From the NCBI GenBank assembly GCA_022835595.1, contig BQUP01000004.1, positions 1,984,001 through 2,048,000 on the forward strand: a stretch of DNA of 64,000 nucleotides, written 5' to 3'. This document shows positions 1 to 11,918 of this stretch, one piece after another. This stretch comes from Cystobasidium ongulense. Lineage: Eukaryota; Basidiomycota; Cystobasidiomycetes; Cystobasidiales; Cystobasidiaceae. Below the pieces are notes generated by a model. It was given only the letters and a program-made list of their open reading frames with translations, was not told the DNA's origin and ran no database searches. Numbering within the stretch: the first letter of the stretch is position 1; each line of letters begins with the position of its first letter. The position numbers were made by a program, and so were the translations under genes.

Positions 1-2
1 TA

Positions 3-3000
3 GCAAAGATCTGTAGTGTGCTACGGCTCCACACTTGTTCAGAGGCAACGGCCTTGGCTGCACTTCGTCTTCTGCAAGAAACGGCAGCCTTATTACGAGA
101 TTGGACGCATATCATAATACCAGCGCTACTAGCCACTGCCGAAACGCCCACAAGTAACAATTCAATGGCAGTTATGGACACGCTACTCGCCCTCTCCTGT
201 TCGGCACATATCACGCCGCATTTATCCCGCATTCTGCCGGTACTCCATAAGATGTATCTATGTCCTCATCTCAGTGATAAGGCACTGCGTACTATGTGCT
301 CTATAGCCAAGGAATGTGGGAAAGACGCCAACAGCTTTGTTCGGGGTTTTGAACGCCACGTCGGAATCACTATCATTGGCCATTGCTATTACAACGAGTA
401 TCTTGAAGGCACGGGGGGAGTCTTTGAACCGAGGTGAGCATAAAACAACATTAGGTCGACTGTCCCTGACCAGATATCTGCATTAGACCTGAAGAAGCGG
501 ACGATACTACTGAGGTTCCTGACTTGAACGTCGATAGCATCGTCACTGCATTCGGACCTCCCAAAGGCGCCGTAAGCTGGTCTGACTGGCTCCACAATTT
601 AACGAGCTCTGTCGTGAAGACCAGCAACAACCACCATGTTCGCGCCTCAGCTCCAGTTTCAGAGGCGTACCCTCCCCTTCAACGGCAGCTTATCAACTAC
701 GCTACATATACCGATTGGATTGACTTACCCAAGGAGGCTCGAACTGAGATCTGCAGACACTTATCCGAAGCTCTTAGCATGCAAGCAACGCTGGAAGTGC
801 ATGACATGATTCTTCAGTAAGTGAACAGATAAATGGTTACCTTCCAAGACACTGATGAAAAAAACTCCTCCCCTCATCAGTCTGATAGACTTCATGAGCC
901 GCATGGGTATCGAGCTTGCTATACCTCCCAAGCTATGTAAAGAAGCTGCCCTCAGAAGAAACTTTTTACATCGGGCACACCGGTATGCAGAGCTGGAATA
1001 TGCAGAAGCACAGGACGAGTCGGTGATCAATGATCTTCTCAAGATTGAGCACGACTTTCAACATCGCGAACCAGACCACGCCCTTGGTCTTCTAACAATG
1101 ACGACCCAGTCCACAGTCGAGTGGGCCGAGCTTGGACAGTGGCATCAGACTTTACAGTCGTACGACGCCGAGCTGGCTAAAGATCCGGAGAGCCACAGCG
1201 CTATCCGAGGAGTGTCTCGGTGTCTACATGCGCTACAGGAGTGGGATATTTTGTTGACATTCGGAGAATCTAAGGTGAATACAGCAGACATCGATCTGCA
1301 ACGCGCAGTGGCTCCCATCATCGCATCAGCAGCGTGGAGCGTCAATCGCTTCGATACGATGGAGCAGGCAATTACACTTATGCAAGGCCCGGAGCGAGCG
1401 TGGTACTCCGGCGTTCTAGCCACAATTGAAAATGATCTTCCTGCGGCAGAAGCGCATATCAATACCGCTAGAGATATGCTGTGCCGAGATTTGGGTATGT
1501 CTTTGGCTAGAACGACATTTACACTGTGTAGAATACTGATTACATCGGCTCCAACAGTCAGTATGCGGGGAACACGATCAGGCCGAGCATACGATCTTTT
1601 GGTACGCACCCAGCTCCTGACTGAGCTGGAAGAAGCGTGAGTCGGCAGCGAACCGTGCAAGAATAGTTGCTGAAGTGACTCATATTAGGGGCCGCTACCG
1701 TCTGTTTGAGAGCGAGCGCCCGCTGATACGAGAGCGGTGGACGCATCGGTTAGGCAAACTCCAGAAGGAAATCGAGGTAATGCAGCGATGTCTCAAGGTA
1801 AGCACGGATAACAAGTATCCTAGTGTGACACGCACTGATGCTCACTTTTTTTTAGATCCATTCCCTTGCGATACCACCCTCTGAGAACGCCAAAGCTATG
1901 ACAAAGTATGCGAGAATATGTAGGAAAGCTGGGAGAAACGATCTCGCATACAAGGTCCTCACCTCTACCATGGCTGTTGGCTCGAGCGATCCTCTTGACT
2001 TTAGTGCCGTGGTGAGTAACATACACGCGACGCCGGCTCATCGCCCGACAATGTGATACTAACTCCGCTCAAAGCCCGAAAACGAATTTCCAGGCCTAAC
2101 GCTGGAGAGGTGTTCTCTGGCTTACGATTTTGCAGACAAAGAGGTCGCCAAAGACGGTCTTCGAGGTTTAGTCATGCGACTCAGCGATCGTCTTGACGTA
2201 TTGTCGAAATTACCCAGACGAAACCGCGTCCTAACCGAAAAAATGGAGGAGGAAACCACATTGCTCGCACGCTGCCTGCATACTCTGGGTGATTACGTCA
2301 AACACGATGACATGGTAGGCAGCTGAAGCAAGATGCCCTCTTTCTTGACCTTGACTGACTGGCGACGCTTTCTGTTCTCGGTTCTCTCAGTCGTCTCTGT
2401 TCGAAGCACAGATAGCTTATGAAAAGTCCACGGACCTGGAACCTACGGCCAAAGGCCTTCGAAAATTGGCTAGTGTCAACTTGCAGATCATAGAAACATA
2501 TAACGCGTCCGTTCCCGAGACCCCAGCCGAGACCATCGTTGCGCTTGCTGTTGCAGTCATCGATTGTTATGCGCAAATCATACAGAAGTCCACATACTTC
2601 CCCTTGCAAGATATACTGGGTATCTTGACTGTCATTTTCAAATACGGACAACACACGGAATCAGTCGTTGCCGCAAAACGCGCTTTCGACATACTGTCTA
2701 TTGACTGTTGGCTTGAGGTCGTCCCGCAACTCACCGCTCAACTCAACTACCCATCCACCGAGCTGCAACCAGTCGTGGAGAAACACATGCAGAAACTTGC
2801 CAGAGCGCATCCGCAAGCCATGCTCAGCAATCTTGCGGCTGTTGCCCAATATCCATCGAAAGAACGAGCTGGGGTCGCCAAACGCCTGCTCAATGTAATG
2901 AGGCTCTACGATGATGATCTGGTGCAAGAAGTAAGTTGTACAAGGCTCTCCAATGACAATAAGTACTTAAACCTGGACCCATTGCAGGCGCTCCTTGTAA

Positions 3001-5399
3001 ATCGGGAGCTGCGTAAGTGTTCCATGTCCCCGGAGGAGGTTTGCATAGTCGGTATCGAAAGAGCTTCAAAGTATTTGTTCGGCGACGAGCCTAGGAGTGA
3101 GTGTTGTCGTTACATAAGGAGTGATTTCTGGACTAAGTCGGGTCAACAGATCCGGTCGGCATGATTAATATGTTAGAAAACATGTCAAAGGGCTTTGAAG
3201 AGCCAGAGACAGTCGGCGAACTAGAATTTAATTCCAGGTATGGTGCAAGCATTCGCTCGGCTATTGGTAAGTTTGAGACTCTCCTGTGTTGCCATGACGT
3301 CCATTCTAATGCTTTCCATAGCCCACGGCAAGCGTTACCTTGCGAACCAGAACGAGAAGGATCTAGGGCAAATATGGAAAAAATGGCATGCAATCCACAA
3401 AGATTGTGCCACCAGTGTTAAGGAATCTGCCATGTCTTTTAACTTAGCGAGTGTCTGCCCACGTCTCGAAAGATTCCGAAACATGAAATATGCTGTTCCA
3501 GGTAAGGTCGCTGCTCCACACGGTGGTCAGGGATTAACACGGAGATTTATTGGCAGGGACATCACAAATTCACTTCGGGGACACTGTCAACATTCAGAAG
3601 TTCGGGTCTGTGGTCGAAATTTTAAGCTCAAAACAGCGCCCACGAAAACTCTCCATACTCGGGGATGATGGCAAGGAGTACAAGTATTTGCTAAAAGGCC
3701 GCGAAGATCTGCGGTTGGATGAAAGATGGTAGGTCTGAATGTTTGTAATACGACGTGCCCAGGCTGATGAGATGTGTTGCCTCAGCGTACAACTGGTAGG
3801 CGAAGCTTACTAGACAAGCACTTAAACCAATTGACTCGTTTCATTCCAGTTCACGCTCGTCAATCATCTACTGTCACGCGACTCAGATGCCGCCAGGAGG
3901 CATTTGCGCATGGTCAAATACGCTGTGATACCACTCAGCCACGATGCGGGTAAGTCGTGTGTCTGCATTTAGCTGTCCGAGAAACTCGCTGACTGAGAGG
4001 GGCATTTACGTAGGTCTCCTATCGTGGTTCGAGCGAGGTGACACGCTGCATACGGTAGTCCGACAACACAGAAGGATCAATAATCTAGCTATGGATGCAG
4101 AACTTAAGTGAGTCGGCGTCGTACTTGGCTTTCGGCTGTCCTGACTCGTATTTGCCTCCCTTGCTCGATAGATTGACAGCACAGGTAACATCGTTCGCCC
4201 ACAGCGATCTCAATACAGAACTGAATCATCATTACCAGATATCACCCCGTATGAGTAAAGGTTCTTTGAGCAGTATGCAACAAGTCGAAATCTTCGAGAT
4301 TGCTTCGGGATGCTCCAAAGGAGATGAAATCCGGTCGATGCTGTGGAGCAAAAGTAGGCCGACATACTCTGCAGTCTGTGATGCTATGACTGATGCATTG
4401 CTCTAATTAGGCACGTCGTCTTCGGCTTGGCTTGAACGAAGAACACGCTATGCACGTTCGCTTGCCGTCTCCTCCATGGTCGGTCATTTGCTTGGTCTGG
4501 GAGACAGGTACGCCTGTCCACTTCCGAGGGTCAAAAGTGAAGCTTACGATCTCTGCTTAGACACCCATCTAATGTTCTCATGGACCGCGTGACGGGCGAG
4601 ATTGTGTAGGTGGGGTGAACTGAGATGGGAAAGCTCGGCTTACAATATTGCATTCTCAGCCAAATTGACTACGGTGATGCGTTTGAGGCCGCTCAGGAGT
4701 ACGCGCAATCTTTATAAATGGCCTGAGCGAAAGACAGCTGATTGTTTGAGATCACCAGGCGCGATTCATTCCCGGAGCGGGTACCGTTCAGGTGCACGCG
4801 GCAACTGGTCAACGCCTTGCCAGTAACTGGTGTAGAGGGGCTGTTCCGTCTGACTTCACAGCTAGTCATGAAGGTTCTCAGAGAGAACAAAGAAAGTATA
4901 GAGGCAGTGTTTAGCTCCTTCGTTCACGATCCTCTTATACAGCATTTGGTTCTCAATCCAAGACAGCTGGTTGATATTGACGAGCCGGCTAAACCGTTAC
5001 CTGCGGATGAGGAGGACCAGATTGCCAACTCTCAGAGCCGCTCGCAGATACGTAGACGCAAGACTGCCAGTGTCATTGAAGGCACTGTGACAGACTTGAG
5101 CCCGCGTGCCCAGCGCGTTGTCGATCGAGTCAAGCAGAAGCTCGAAGGCTTGGAATTTGGCACAGCAGAGGCTCTCAGTGTTGAGTCCCAAGTCAATGTG
5201 CTCATTCTGTAAGTCGTCCAGGTGACGAATCCCTCTATGCGCCCCGCTTAGTCTGACAAATTCCTTCCAGTCAAGCCACAGACCCATTCAACTTGAGTGC
5301 ATCGTATGGCGGGTAAGTCAACCGCGCAAGTTTGCTGCAGAAGCGACGAAACTAACCTGCTGTTTGCATGTCCACTCGCAGTTGGTGTCCCTGGTGGTA
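3..5399 (+). CDS. TOR: TOR-family PI3K-like protein kinase, 3' part (5' end outside window)
   Basis: Serine/threonine kinase of the TOR complexes, which couples nutrient state to growth. The reading frame is open to the left edge, so the N-terminal HEAT repeats are off-window; about 1,450 codons in many exons remain. In order: end of the HEAT array, FAT domain (about 500-3000), FRB domain (about 3000-3500), kinase domain (about 3560-4960), FATC (5150-5399). TOR rather than ATR/ATM is indicated by [26 protein letters not shown], the GLGDRHPSN catalytic loop, [14 protein letters not shown] and the terminal GGWCPWW. Introns seen include 434-486 and 817-880. Oddities: the usual HIDFGDCFE reads QIDYGDAFE, the first FATC cysteine is Ser, and several rapamycin-contact positions of FRB differ. 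It could be the only TOR or a divergent TOR-like paralogue such as those known in some basidiomycetes. Family assignment is firm; paralogue status is unknown. Confidence 0.93.
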
Positions 5400-5635
5400 G
5401 TCAACATTAGGGATATAGAGTTAAGCAATCTACAGACTAGCTATCTATTCCAATTACCTGTATTGCAGTATGCGCTAGTGATAGAGTTCAAGATCATGCA
5501 CGGGAATAGCAACAACAATGCGAATGAAGCGAGAATACTTTGCAATGAATGAGATATATGATATAGAGCACGACTGTGACTGATGGCGTGAGCGTAAGCG
5601 TGAATGGGGTCTTGACAGTTTCTCAAAGAAGCGTT

Positions 5636-8600
5636 CTACTGGGACAATTCCGATGACGAGGAAGATGCCAAATTTGGGTTGAAGCGAAAAGCTTCCAGAG
5701 CTCGAGCAGTCGACTGCGAGAGAGTCTGAACTTGCTTGAAAGCCTTATTGTCTGGTATTCCTGACGTTTTCGGCGCAGCGAGTGATAGTCCTGCAGACTG
5801 TCTACCGCTCTTTTGGGGAGGCGAAGAAAGAATTGGGGAAGAACAGATCTGGATGAGCGGCTGCGCTCCCTGCTTTGTCACCCTGACAGGAGATAATAGG
5901 AGTATTGGCTCGACAGCTTGAGAGTGCAGCGACGTTGTGGAGCCGCGTTTTTTGCCGGACTTTTTCATGGAGGAAGGAGCGAACTTGTCGCGCCATCCAG
6001 CAATAACAGAGGTCACACGTCTGTCGAAGTCGGCTCCTTTGTCGGCATGGAGATCGCCTTGCTCGGAACGCGCTAGAGCTTTTGGAGTCGAGGTTACCGC
6101 ATTACTCCGCCGTAGGCGAATGTTACCGTGTTTGCTCTTGCTACGAGCCTGCTGACCAGCAGACGACATGCCTGTCCCGAGATAGCTGCTGTCGTCTGGA
6201 GTGACGGCTTCATCTGACCAACGCGAGTCGTCACTCTGTCGGTCAATGGACGGTCCTTGGGTGAGATTCTGCTCCTCTGGTTCTCGGCGATAGGTTTTTG
6301 ATGAGCTGGGGGAGCTGTAATCCGTGAGATTGGCAAAGTCACTCTCTGGCGCGGCCACATCTAGTACTTCCTGTTCAGGAGGTGAGGTTAGAACGAACTG
6401 CGTCGATCCAGAGGTGGGACTGGCGGCAAGATCATTGCCTTGATGCTGTTTTCCAGTTTCTGGCGCTGGACATTGTTCACGATTCGATTCCGAGCTTGGT
6501 GAGTGATAGCGCCTGAGTTTGCGAGGCCTGGCGCAGTCATCTTCGCCGTAATAACTAGACGCTACCGGTCCTTCACGTTCAGCCTCACTATTTTCTATCT
6601 GACTCAGTGAAGATGGAGCAGGTATTGGCATAGGAGGAAGAAAGATTTCGCCGTTGATCTTGGGCTGCTGGCCCATGTTGATACTAGGTAGTGTTTCGAG
6701 TGGTTGAGGGACATTGAAGTCAGTCCATGCAGGTAGTAGCGCTGATTTGAGCTCGCAAGCATTGCTTTCTGCCATTTCAGTCTCTATCCGCGGGGTCGAC
6801 GAGGCTCGTATGGGAGCCGTGCCGGTTGCTGCGAATGCGGAAGGTTTCATGGCGACATCTTGCCAAGTGTTGGCGTCATCGCTGTGAGACGGATTTAGCA
6901 GCCCGTTCAAGGCTACTTCCGACTTCTTGGCTGCTTTCTCGTCTCCACTGTCCTCTAAGATCATTACCTCATGTTTGGGTACAGCAACCTTGCCAGCAGG
7001 TATAAAGAAGCGACTCTTGACAGGCTTTGAAACGGGCTTTGTTGGCTCTTTCTCAGGTTCCGCGCTTTTCTTTCCAGAAAACAGATTGTTTGTCGAGATT
7101 TCGCCTAAGGCATTACGCTTTTTGGATTTGACTGCATCTTTATCGCTTGATGGTTTAGGTTTAAAGAAGTCTTTGATGGAACCCTTTACTTCAGGTCCTA
7201 GCGGTTTAGGGTTGCCAGCAAGTACTTCAGCCTCCGGGGCGACGTCTACCATTTTGGCTTTTGAGAGTGGGCACAGGTCCCCGCGCGCTATGCCGTGAGC
7301 TGTCTCGTCGTCTAAATAAGGACCGATGAAACGTAGCTCTTCAGCTTGCGGACTCAGGAGGTTCGCGCGTACAGTATCTGGTAAATCTTCGAGATGAACA
7401 AGTTTTTTCGAGCTTGGGCAGAATACCCTTTGATGAAGAAAGGTCAATTCCGCCCGCTTGAACTGGTCTTCATAATCGCGAGACACCTTGAGTTGGCCCT
7501 CGAGGCGAATAAAGCGGATGACCTATGTGTTTAACCATTAGACTAAATTGATCTAGCATTACTCGTGCCTAGACGTACCTTTTCAGCTGACTTGTACCTA
7601 CGCATCAGACGGTGAGCTGTCTTCAGGCCTAAACCAGGGATGGATTCGAGATAGTCGCAACCTGATAAAATGGCCATTCTGAAAGACGCTGTGTGTTAGC
7701 TAGGAAAGGGGTCCAGCAATAAGCAAACGTACTGCCGAAATTCTTTGTCTGTCCATCCAGAGAAGCTGAATTCGCGGCATAACGTGAAGTTATCTCGCTT
7801 GATCTCCATGCAACGACCGTCTGGGTCTAACTTGAAGAGAATCTTGCGGCAGCCAAAGACAAGGAGATCGCTATCTTCGGTGATGATGCCGTCTATGATT
7901 CCTTTCTTTTCTAGATAGGCCAGTTGTGCGTCGGCTTCATAGGGGGCGACAACGTATGAGACTCCTTCTGCAATCAAAGCCTATTGGCGCAGTGAGACAA
8001 GACGCTCAGCACTGCATCTTGCATCTATTTGCCGTTTGCAATGCGCGGTACGTACCTTGATGAGCTGGTATGCCATCTGAGGTGTAACATCGACGGCTTT
8101 AACGTAGTACTCCCTCGCTTGGCTATGCTTGCCTTCCAAAGTGAAGTCTCTAGCTTTCGCCAAAGCTTCATTGCGTCGACTGTGAGTCAGAACAGGTCAG
8201 CCTGCTTTCAGGGGATTGCTGGTACGTAGCAGGAGCCTTCCTCCGCACCTTTCTCGGTCTGTCTCTGTACCTTTCTTGCTTGGTAGGAAGCCGCCATCAA
8301 AGACAACGTATGGGGTCACGCCATAGTGCTGAAGAAGGCGAATCTTATGCAGAGCATACTTTATATCTACGAAACAGACGAGATCGGTACTGAGGCTGAG
8401 CTGCATTGTCTGTACTCACATTTTACCGTCGTTTGCCCGGTTGCGACTTCCTGCAAGGCAAATTGGGTTAGTATGCTGGACGACAACAACGCAGCGAGAT
8501 TCGATACGGACCTGTGCGCACCCATAAGCGCCTCTGTGAAGCCAGACGTAGGCGTCAATACCGAGAGTCTGACCCTTCAGAATGCAAGTCAACAGCCAGC

Positions 8601-8759
8601 ACGTGATCGGCAAGTCGAGGGCAATTAGGCGAAAACAGAAGGGTCAGACGTGCCATGGGAGAACTTTTAAAGCATGTAGGGTGTACGCACCTTGTACTCT
8701 CGTATGTGAGCACCACGCTGGCACTCCTTGAGCAGCGGGAGTAGGCCTTGGATGCCCAT
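5636..8759 (-). CDS. EXO1: Exonuclease 1 (XPG/Rad2-family 5' nuclease)
   Basis: 5'-3' double-strand exonuclease and flap nuclease for mismatch repair and resection of breaks, acting in the nucleus. The start is the ATG at 8759-8757, giving MGIQGLLPLLKECQRGAHI, the classic EXO1 N-terminus; Gly2 is needed for activity in this family. Seven or so short introns split the nuclease half, and the last exon (5636-7486) is long. The metal-binding acidic residues are all visible: IDAYVWLH, FDGG, PYEADAQ, TEDSDLL and SGCDYL, followed by the helix-hairpin-helix IPGLGLKTAHRLMRRY. The C-terminal half is low-complexity and Ser-rich, with SIKDFFKPK (PCNA-box-like) and KSRFF (similar to the Msh2-binding box of yeast Exo1). 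Total length about 900 residues, a little longer than the yeast and human proteins. It converges on the TOR gene with about 235 bp between stop codons. Confidence 0.95.
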
Positions 8760-9248
8760 GGATGGCTGCAGCTGTGTTCGTTCTTTGCTTTGTTTGCAGC
8801 TTGTGTTGTTCCGCGATGTTGGAGCTGCTAGGACGGCATGGGGATCAAGAGCTGGCAGAGTATACCGTGTATGCCTTGAGGAATTAGGAGCTACTGCTGC
8901 AGCATTGCGAATTGCGTGTTGGCCTGGAGCAAAGCAGAAGCTCAGCCAGCGTCGTTGTGAACAGCTGCGACGCGCTTCCAAAGGCGTTGATCGTGGAATG
9001 GGCAAATGGGCAAATTACAGCTCGAGGTAGCAGTGTACGCAGTAATGCAGGCTTGCAAAAGGCACTGTAGTCTGTAATGTGAGAGATACAATCAAAGCAT
9101 GCCGTTGGGTGAGAATGCTATGACCTGGGATTTCCACTTCGATGTTGCAACTACCTGTTTCGGCGAACCATTCCTGTAACAAGTGTTGTTACAACAACAA
9201 TATACATATGCGTGAGCTAAAGCACAATAGTCCATTGCTACGCAGTCT
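8760..9248. other. Intergenic: EXO1 upstream region and 3' side of the Kelch-BTB gene
   Basis: About 490 bp with no convincing gene. It holds the EXO1 5' flank (reading leftward) and the 3' flank of the Kelch-BTB gene. The open frames crossing it show no family signature and no conserved splice structure. Confidence 0.6.
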
Positions 9249-11612
9249 TCAACTCTTCATGGCACTGCCACCTGGGCGGAGCTTGAGCTTGGTATTTGCC
9301 TGCAGGACGAGTGTCAAGTCTTCACATTCAAGGCACGAATCAGTGTAGAAAGCAACCTACGCTCATCATCATCTTCAGCGCTCTAGTCTGCAGCGCAAGG
9401 CATCCACCGAGCGCTGCGGCTTCGTAGACGGTTGCGGGGCTAGCCTGGCCAGCCGCCAGTCGGATATGCAAGGCATGCGTGCACAATGCCCGGAGATGGA
9501 CCAAGTCATACTTCTTTGCGAACAGCAGAAGGGAAATGAGAATAGTCGGGGAGTGTTGAAGGGGCGTGATGAGGTTGAGGGTGTAAAAGTACTGAAGTAT
9601 TGCACTGCCCACTTCGCTGTTACCAGCTAAGATCAAGTGGTGCGGTGATATAACAGGAAGCTGATCTTCTCTTGTTTCAGCTCGCAGTGGAGTACCGTTT
9701 ACCACAGTGGCATCCGGATCTGCAGATTCTTCTGCCGATTGTGCATCCTTGGTTTCTTGCTCAATCTGGTCGTACGCTTCCTTCAGATTCGTCCGTATTT
9801 CCTCGGTGTAGGTCCGAAGCCTTTCCGCAAACCATGGCCATTGCGCCTCGAGAACACCTCTACTGCAAGGTAGTCGGGCGCCATCTGTGCAGATCAAATC
9901 AAAATCCGCAAGCAGAGGTTGATTCAGAATGCCTAGACCGAATTCTTGTGTGGCTAGAGGTAAAGTTTGCTGTGGCGGGTTGTAAATGCCAAATGTCTGC
10001 AGAACAAGACCATCATGAGGAAGTTACGATAGTAAACAGGCAGCAAGTACATACCTCGAGATCCACAAACACCACGTGGGTGAAATTGTTCTGCCGACGA
10101 TTGTAGTCAATGGCGATGTCACGGTCTCTATCACCAAGAACAACGACACTGTTCCTCCACGAGACAGCTCGATTCCAGCTCCCACTTCTCAGCGCATGCC
10201 CTGCATCTATCCTCTGCCACGTAAGAGATGGACTCTTCACAGCATCTGCAGGCGTTATAGCCTTGCTCACATCGAGAGTCCAGATCGCAAAGCTCGAAAT
10301 CTGTTGGGTGATCAGAGTCCCTGTAAGCACGAGGTGCGAGCCTATCATTGCAGCTGTCGGGAAGCGCAACCCAGGCGGTAAGGAAGGAGCTCCGACCATC
10401 AAATCCGATAGAGAGGTAATTGTGGAGGTCCAATCAGGAGAAGAGGGAGCTGAGATCATGTCTAGTGCTCTCTGTACATCTGCAAAGTTATGGTTTGTGA
10501 AGGTATAGACAGGCTCCTCGGTAGTTGCTGGCATTGTGTAAGGTAGCTGTAGAGATTGATCCAGCTGCGAGTGCACTTCGGCACCTGTGGAGTATCCGCC
10601 CTCGCTTGATGACATGGACATGCGCCCAGCTCGTCCAGCAAGATAGCTGTCCTCGTTACGTTTGCTACTACCACCCGGATGTATACTAAGCTGTCGCGCT
10701 ACCGCGACACTTCTATACGTGCCTGCGTGTCCTTTCCAATTTGACCGCTGGACATATGTCATGGTCCCTAGCTCTAGACAGCACAATTGTTCGATGTACT
10801 GATTTAGAATATCCTGCCCTCCTAGTATAACCAGGCACTCATTTGAGATGGCCGACAGATGTGCGTATCTGGGCAGTGGTGGTTCGACGCCTTTGCGCAA
10901 ACTTGTCTGGGGTGTTGCCCAGGTGTGTGCAATAGTGTCATAGATGAGTAGGTCCGAAAGGACAGAGAGATTTGGATCGGGAGCTGTTGATGCACTTTCG
11001 GTAGGACTAGAAGCTTGATTCTCTTGGTCCGGCGACTGACCCATGCCACCGAAAATGACGAGCTTGCTGCCCCAGGCGTCAGCACTGTCGAGCAAAGAGG
11101 TCAGTACAGGAGAGAATAAACGCCCTGTGATTGCATACCTGTGGAAGTAACGAGGCTGAGGTCCTTCGCTTTCACTGATGCCTTCGAGCGGCCAAAGCTT
11201 CTCCCAAACCAATGTGTTGAGGTCCAGGCAGCGAAGCTCATTGACCATTCGTCTGACGTGGACAAGTCTACCTCCAAAGATGTAGAGCTTGTCCCCAATG
11301 GTTGTAGACGAGAAGCCGACCAAGCCGGGCGGGATATCGCCCGTCGTTCTGCGTACGCATGAAGTAAGGTCGCTGCACGTGCAAGGCAGTCAGGTCAGGT
11401 ATTGTGTATTGCTTCAATCAAGTGCTGGTAGCAACACAATAGCAGGCCTACGCTAGTGTGTTAGCAGCCGCAGGTAGATTGATTTGCCTTGACGGTCGCT
11501 GCTTGTGTTCGGGCCGCCGCGAGCTGGACGTGCTTGAATATTGAGACTGCGAGCCAGAGGCCACAGCTGAGCTGCCTGCTACCGGTAGCTGGGAGCCATC
11601 AGGAGCTGCCAT
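9249..11612 (-). CDS. Kelch-repeat plus BTB protein, Ral2-like
   Basis: Probable scaffold with an N-terminal Kelch propeller and a C-terminal BTB domain. This is the architecture of fission yeast Ral2, which acts in Ras1 activation and cell shape. The start is the ATG at 11612-11610 (MAAPDGSQLPVAGSS); a first intron joins NTLA to DLTSCVRRTTGDIPPGLVGF. Kelch motifs visible: KLYIFGGRL, LVIFGGMG, LVILGGQD, each followed by blade residues. After VFVDLE an intron leads to TFGIYNPPQQTLPL, then LICTDGARLPCSRGVLEAQW, the BTB start, and a helical tail. The stop used here assumes a last intron after ALKMMMS (acceptor near 9313), ending GGSAMKS; without that splice the protein would stop at 9340. It is divergent from the MDR gene to the right, sharing about 305 bp. 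Function is inferred from architecture only. Confidence 0.72.
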
Positions 11613-11918
11613 CGAGTACGCTGCATGGACAGAGATGAGCTGTTCCCGGTGTGCGGGTGTAGAACGTGTCGCTTTGAGCGGAGTTCAAGGTGGCTGTAGT
11701 CTCGAGCGGCGACCTTGACGCTGTGGCGGAAAGGCTCAGCTTTGCGCATGGCGACATAGTGGGGCACAGCTCTATGCAGTCCGTCCTTATACAAGTTGCA
11801 AGCCCGCTAAATTATCAGCTGCGGCTTTTTGCTGGAGGACCGTGTTCACCTCAGTCGATGCCGTCTACCTCTTCCAGATTGCCTTCTGCCCGACCGAAGG
11901 CTTCCATGGCGAGTCATC
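11613..11918. promoter_or_regulatory. Shared divergent promoter region
   Basis: About 305 bp between two start codons facing away from each other (Kelch-BTB to the left, MDR dehydrogenase-like to the right). No TATA box or known operator stands out, so it is called from position only. Confidence 0.45.

Noticed and set aside
3-5399. Kinase as ATR/Mec1 or ATM
   Set aside because: The terminal GWCPWW could suggest any PIKK, but [24 protein letters not shown], the FRB segment between FAT and kinase, and the ERVPFR-LTRxLVNA-like block are TOR features.
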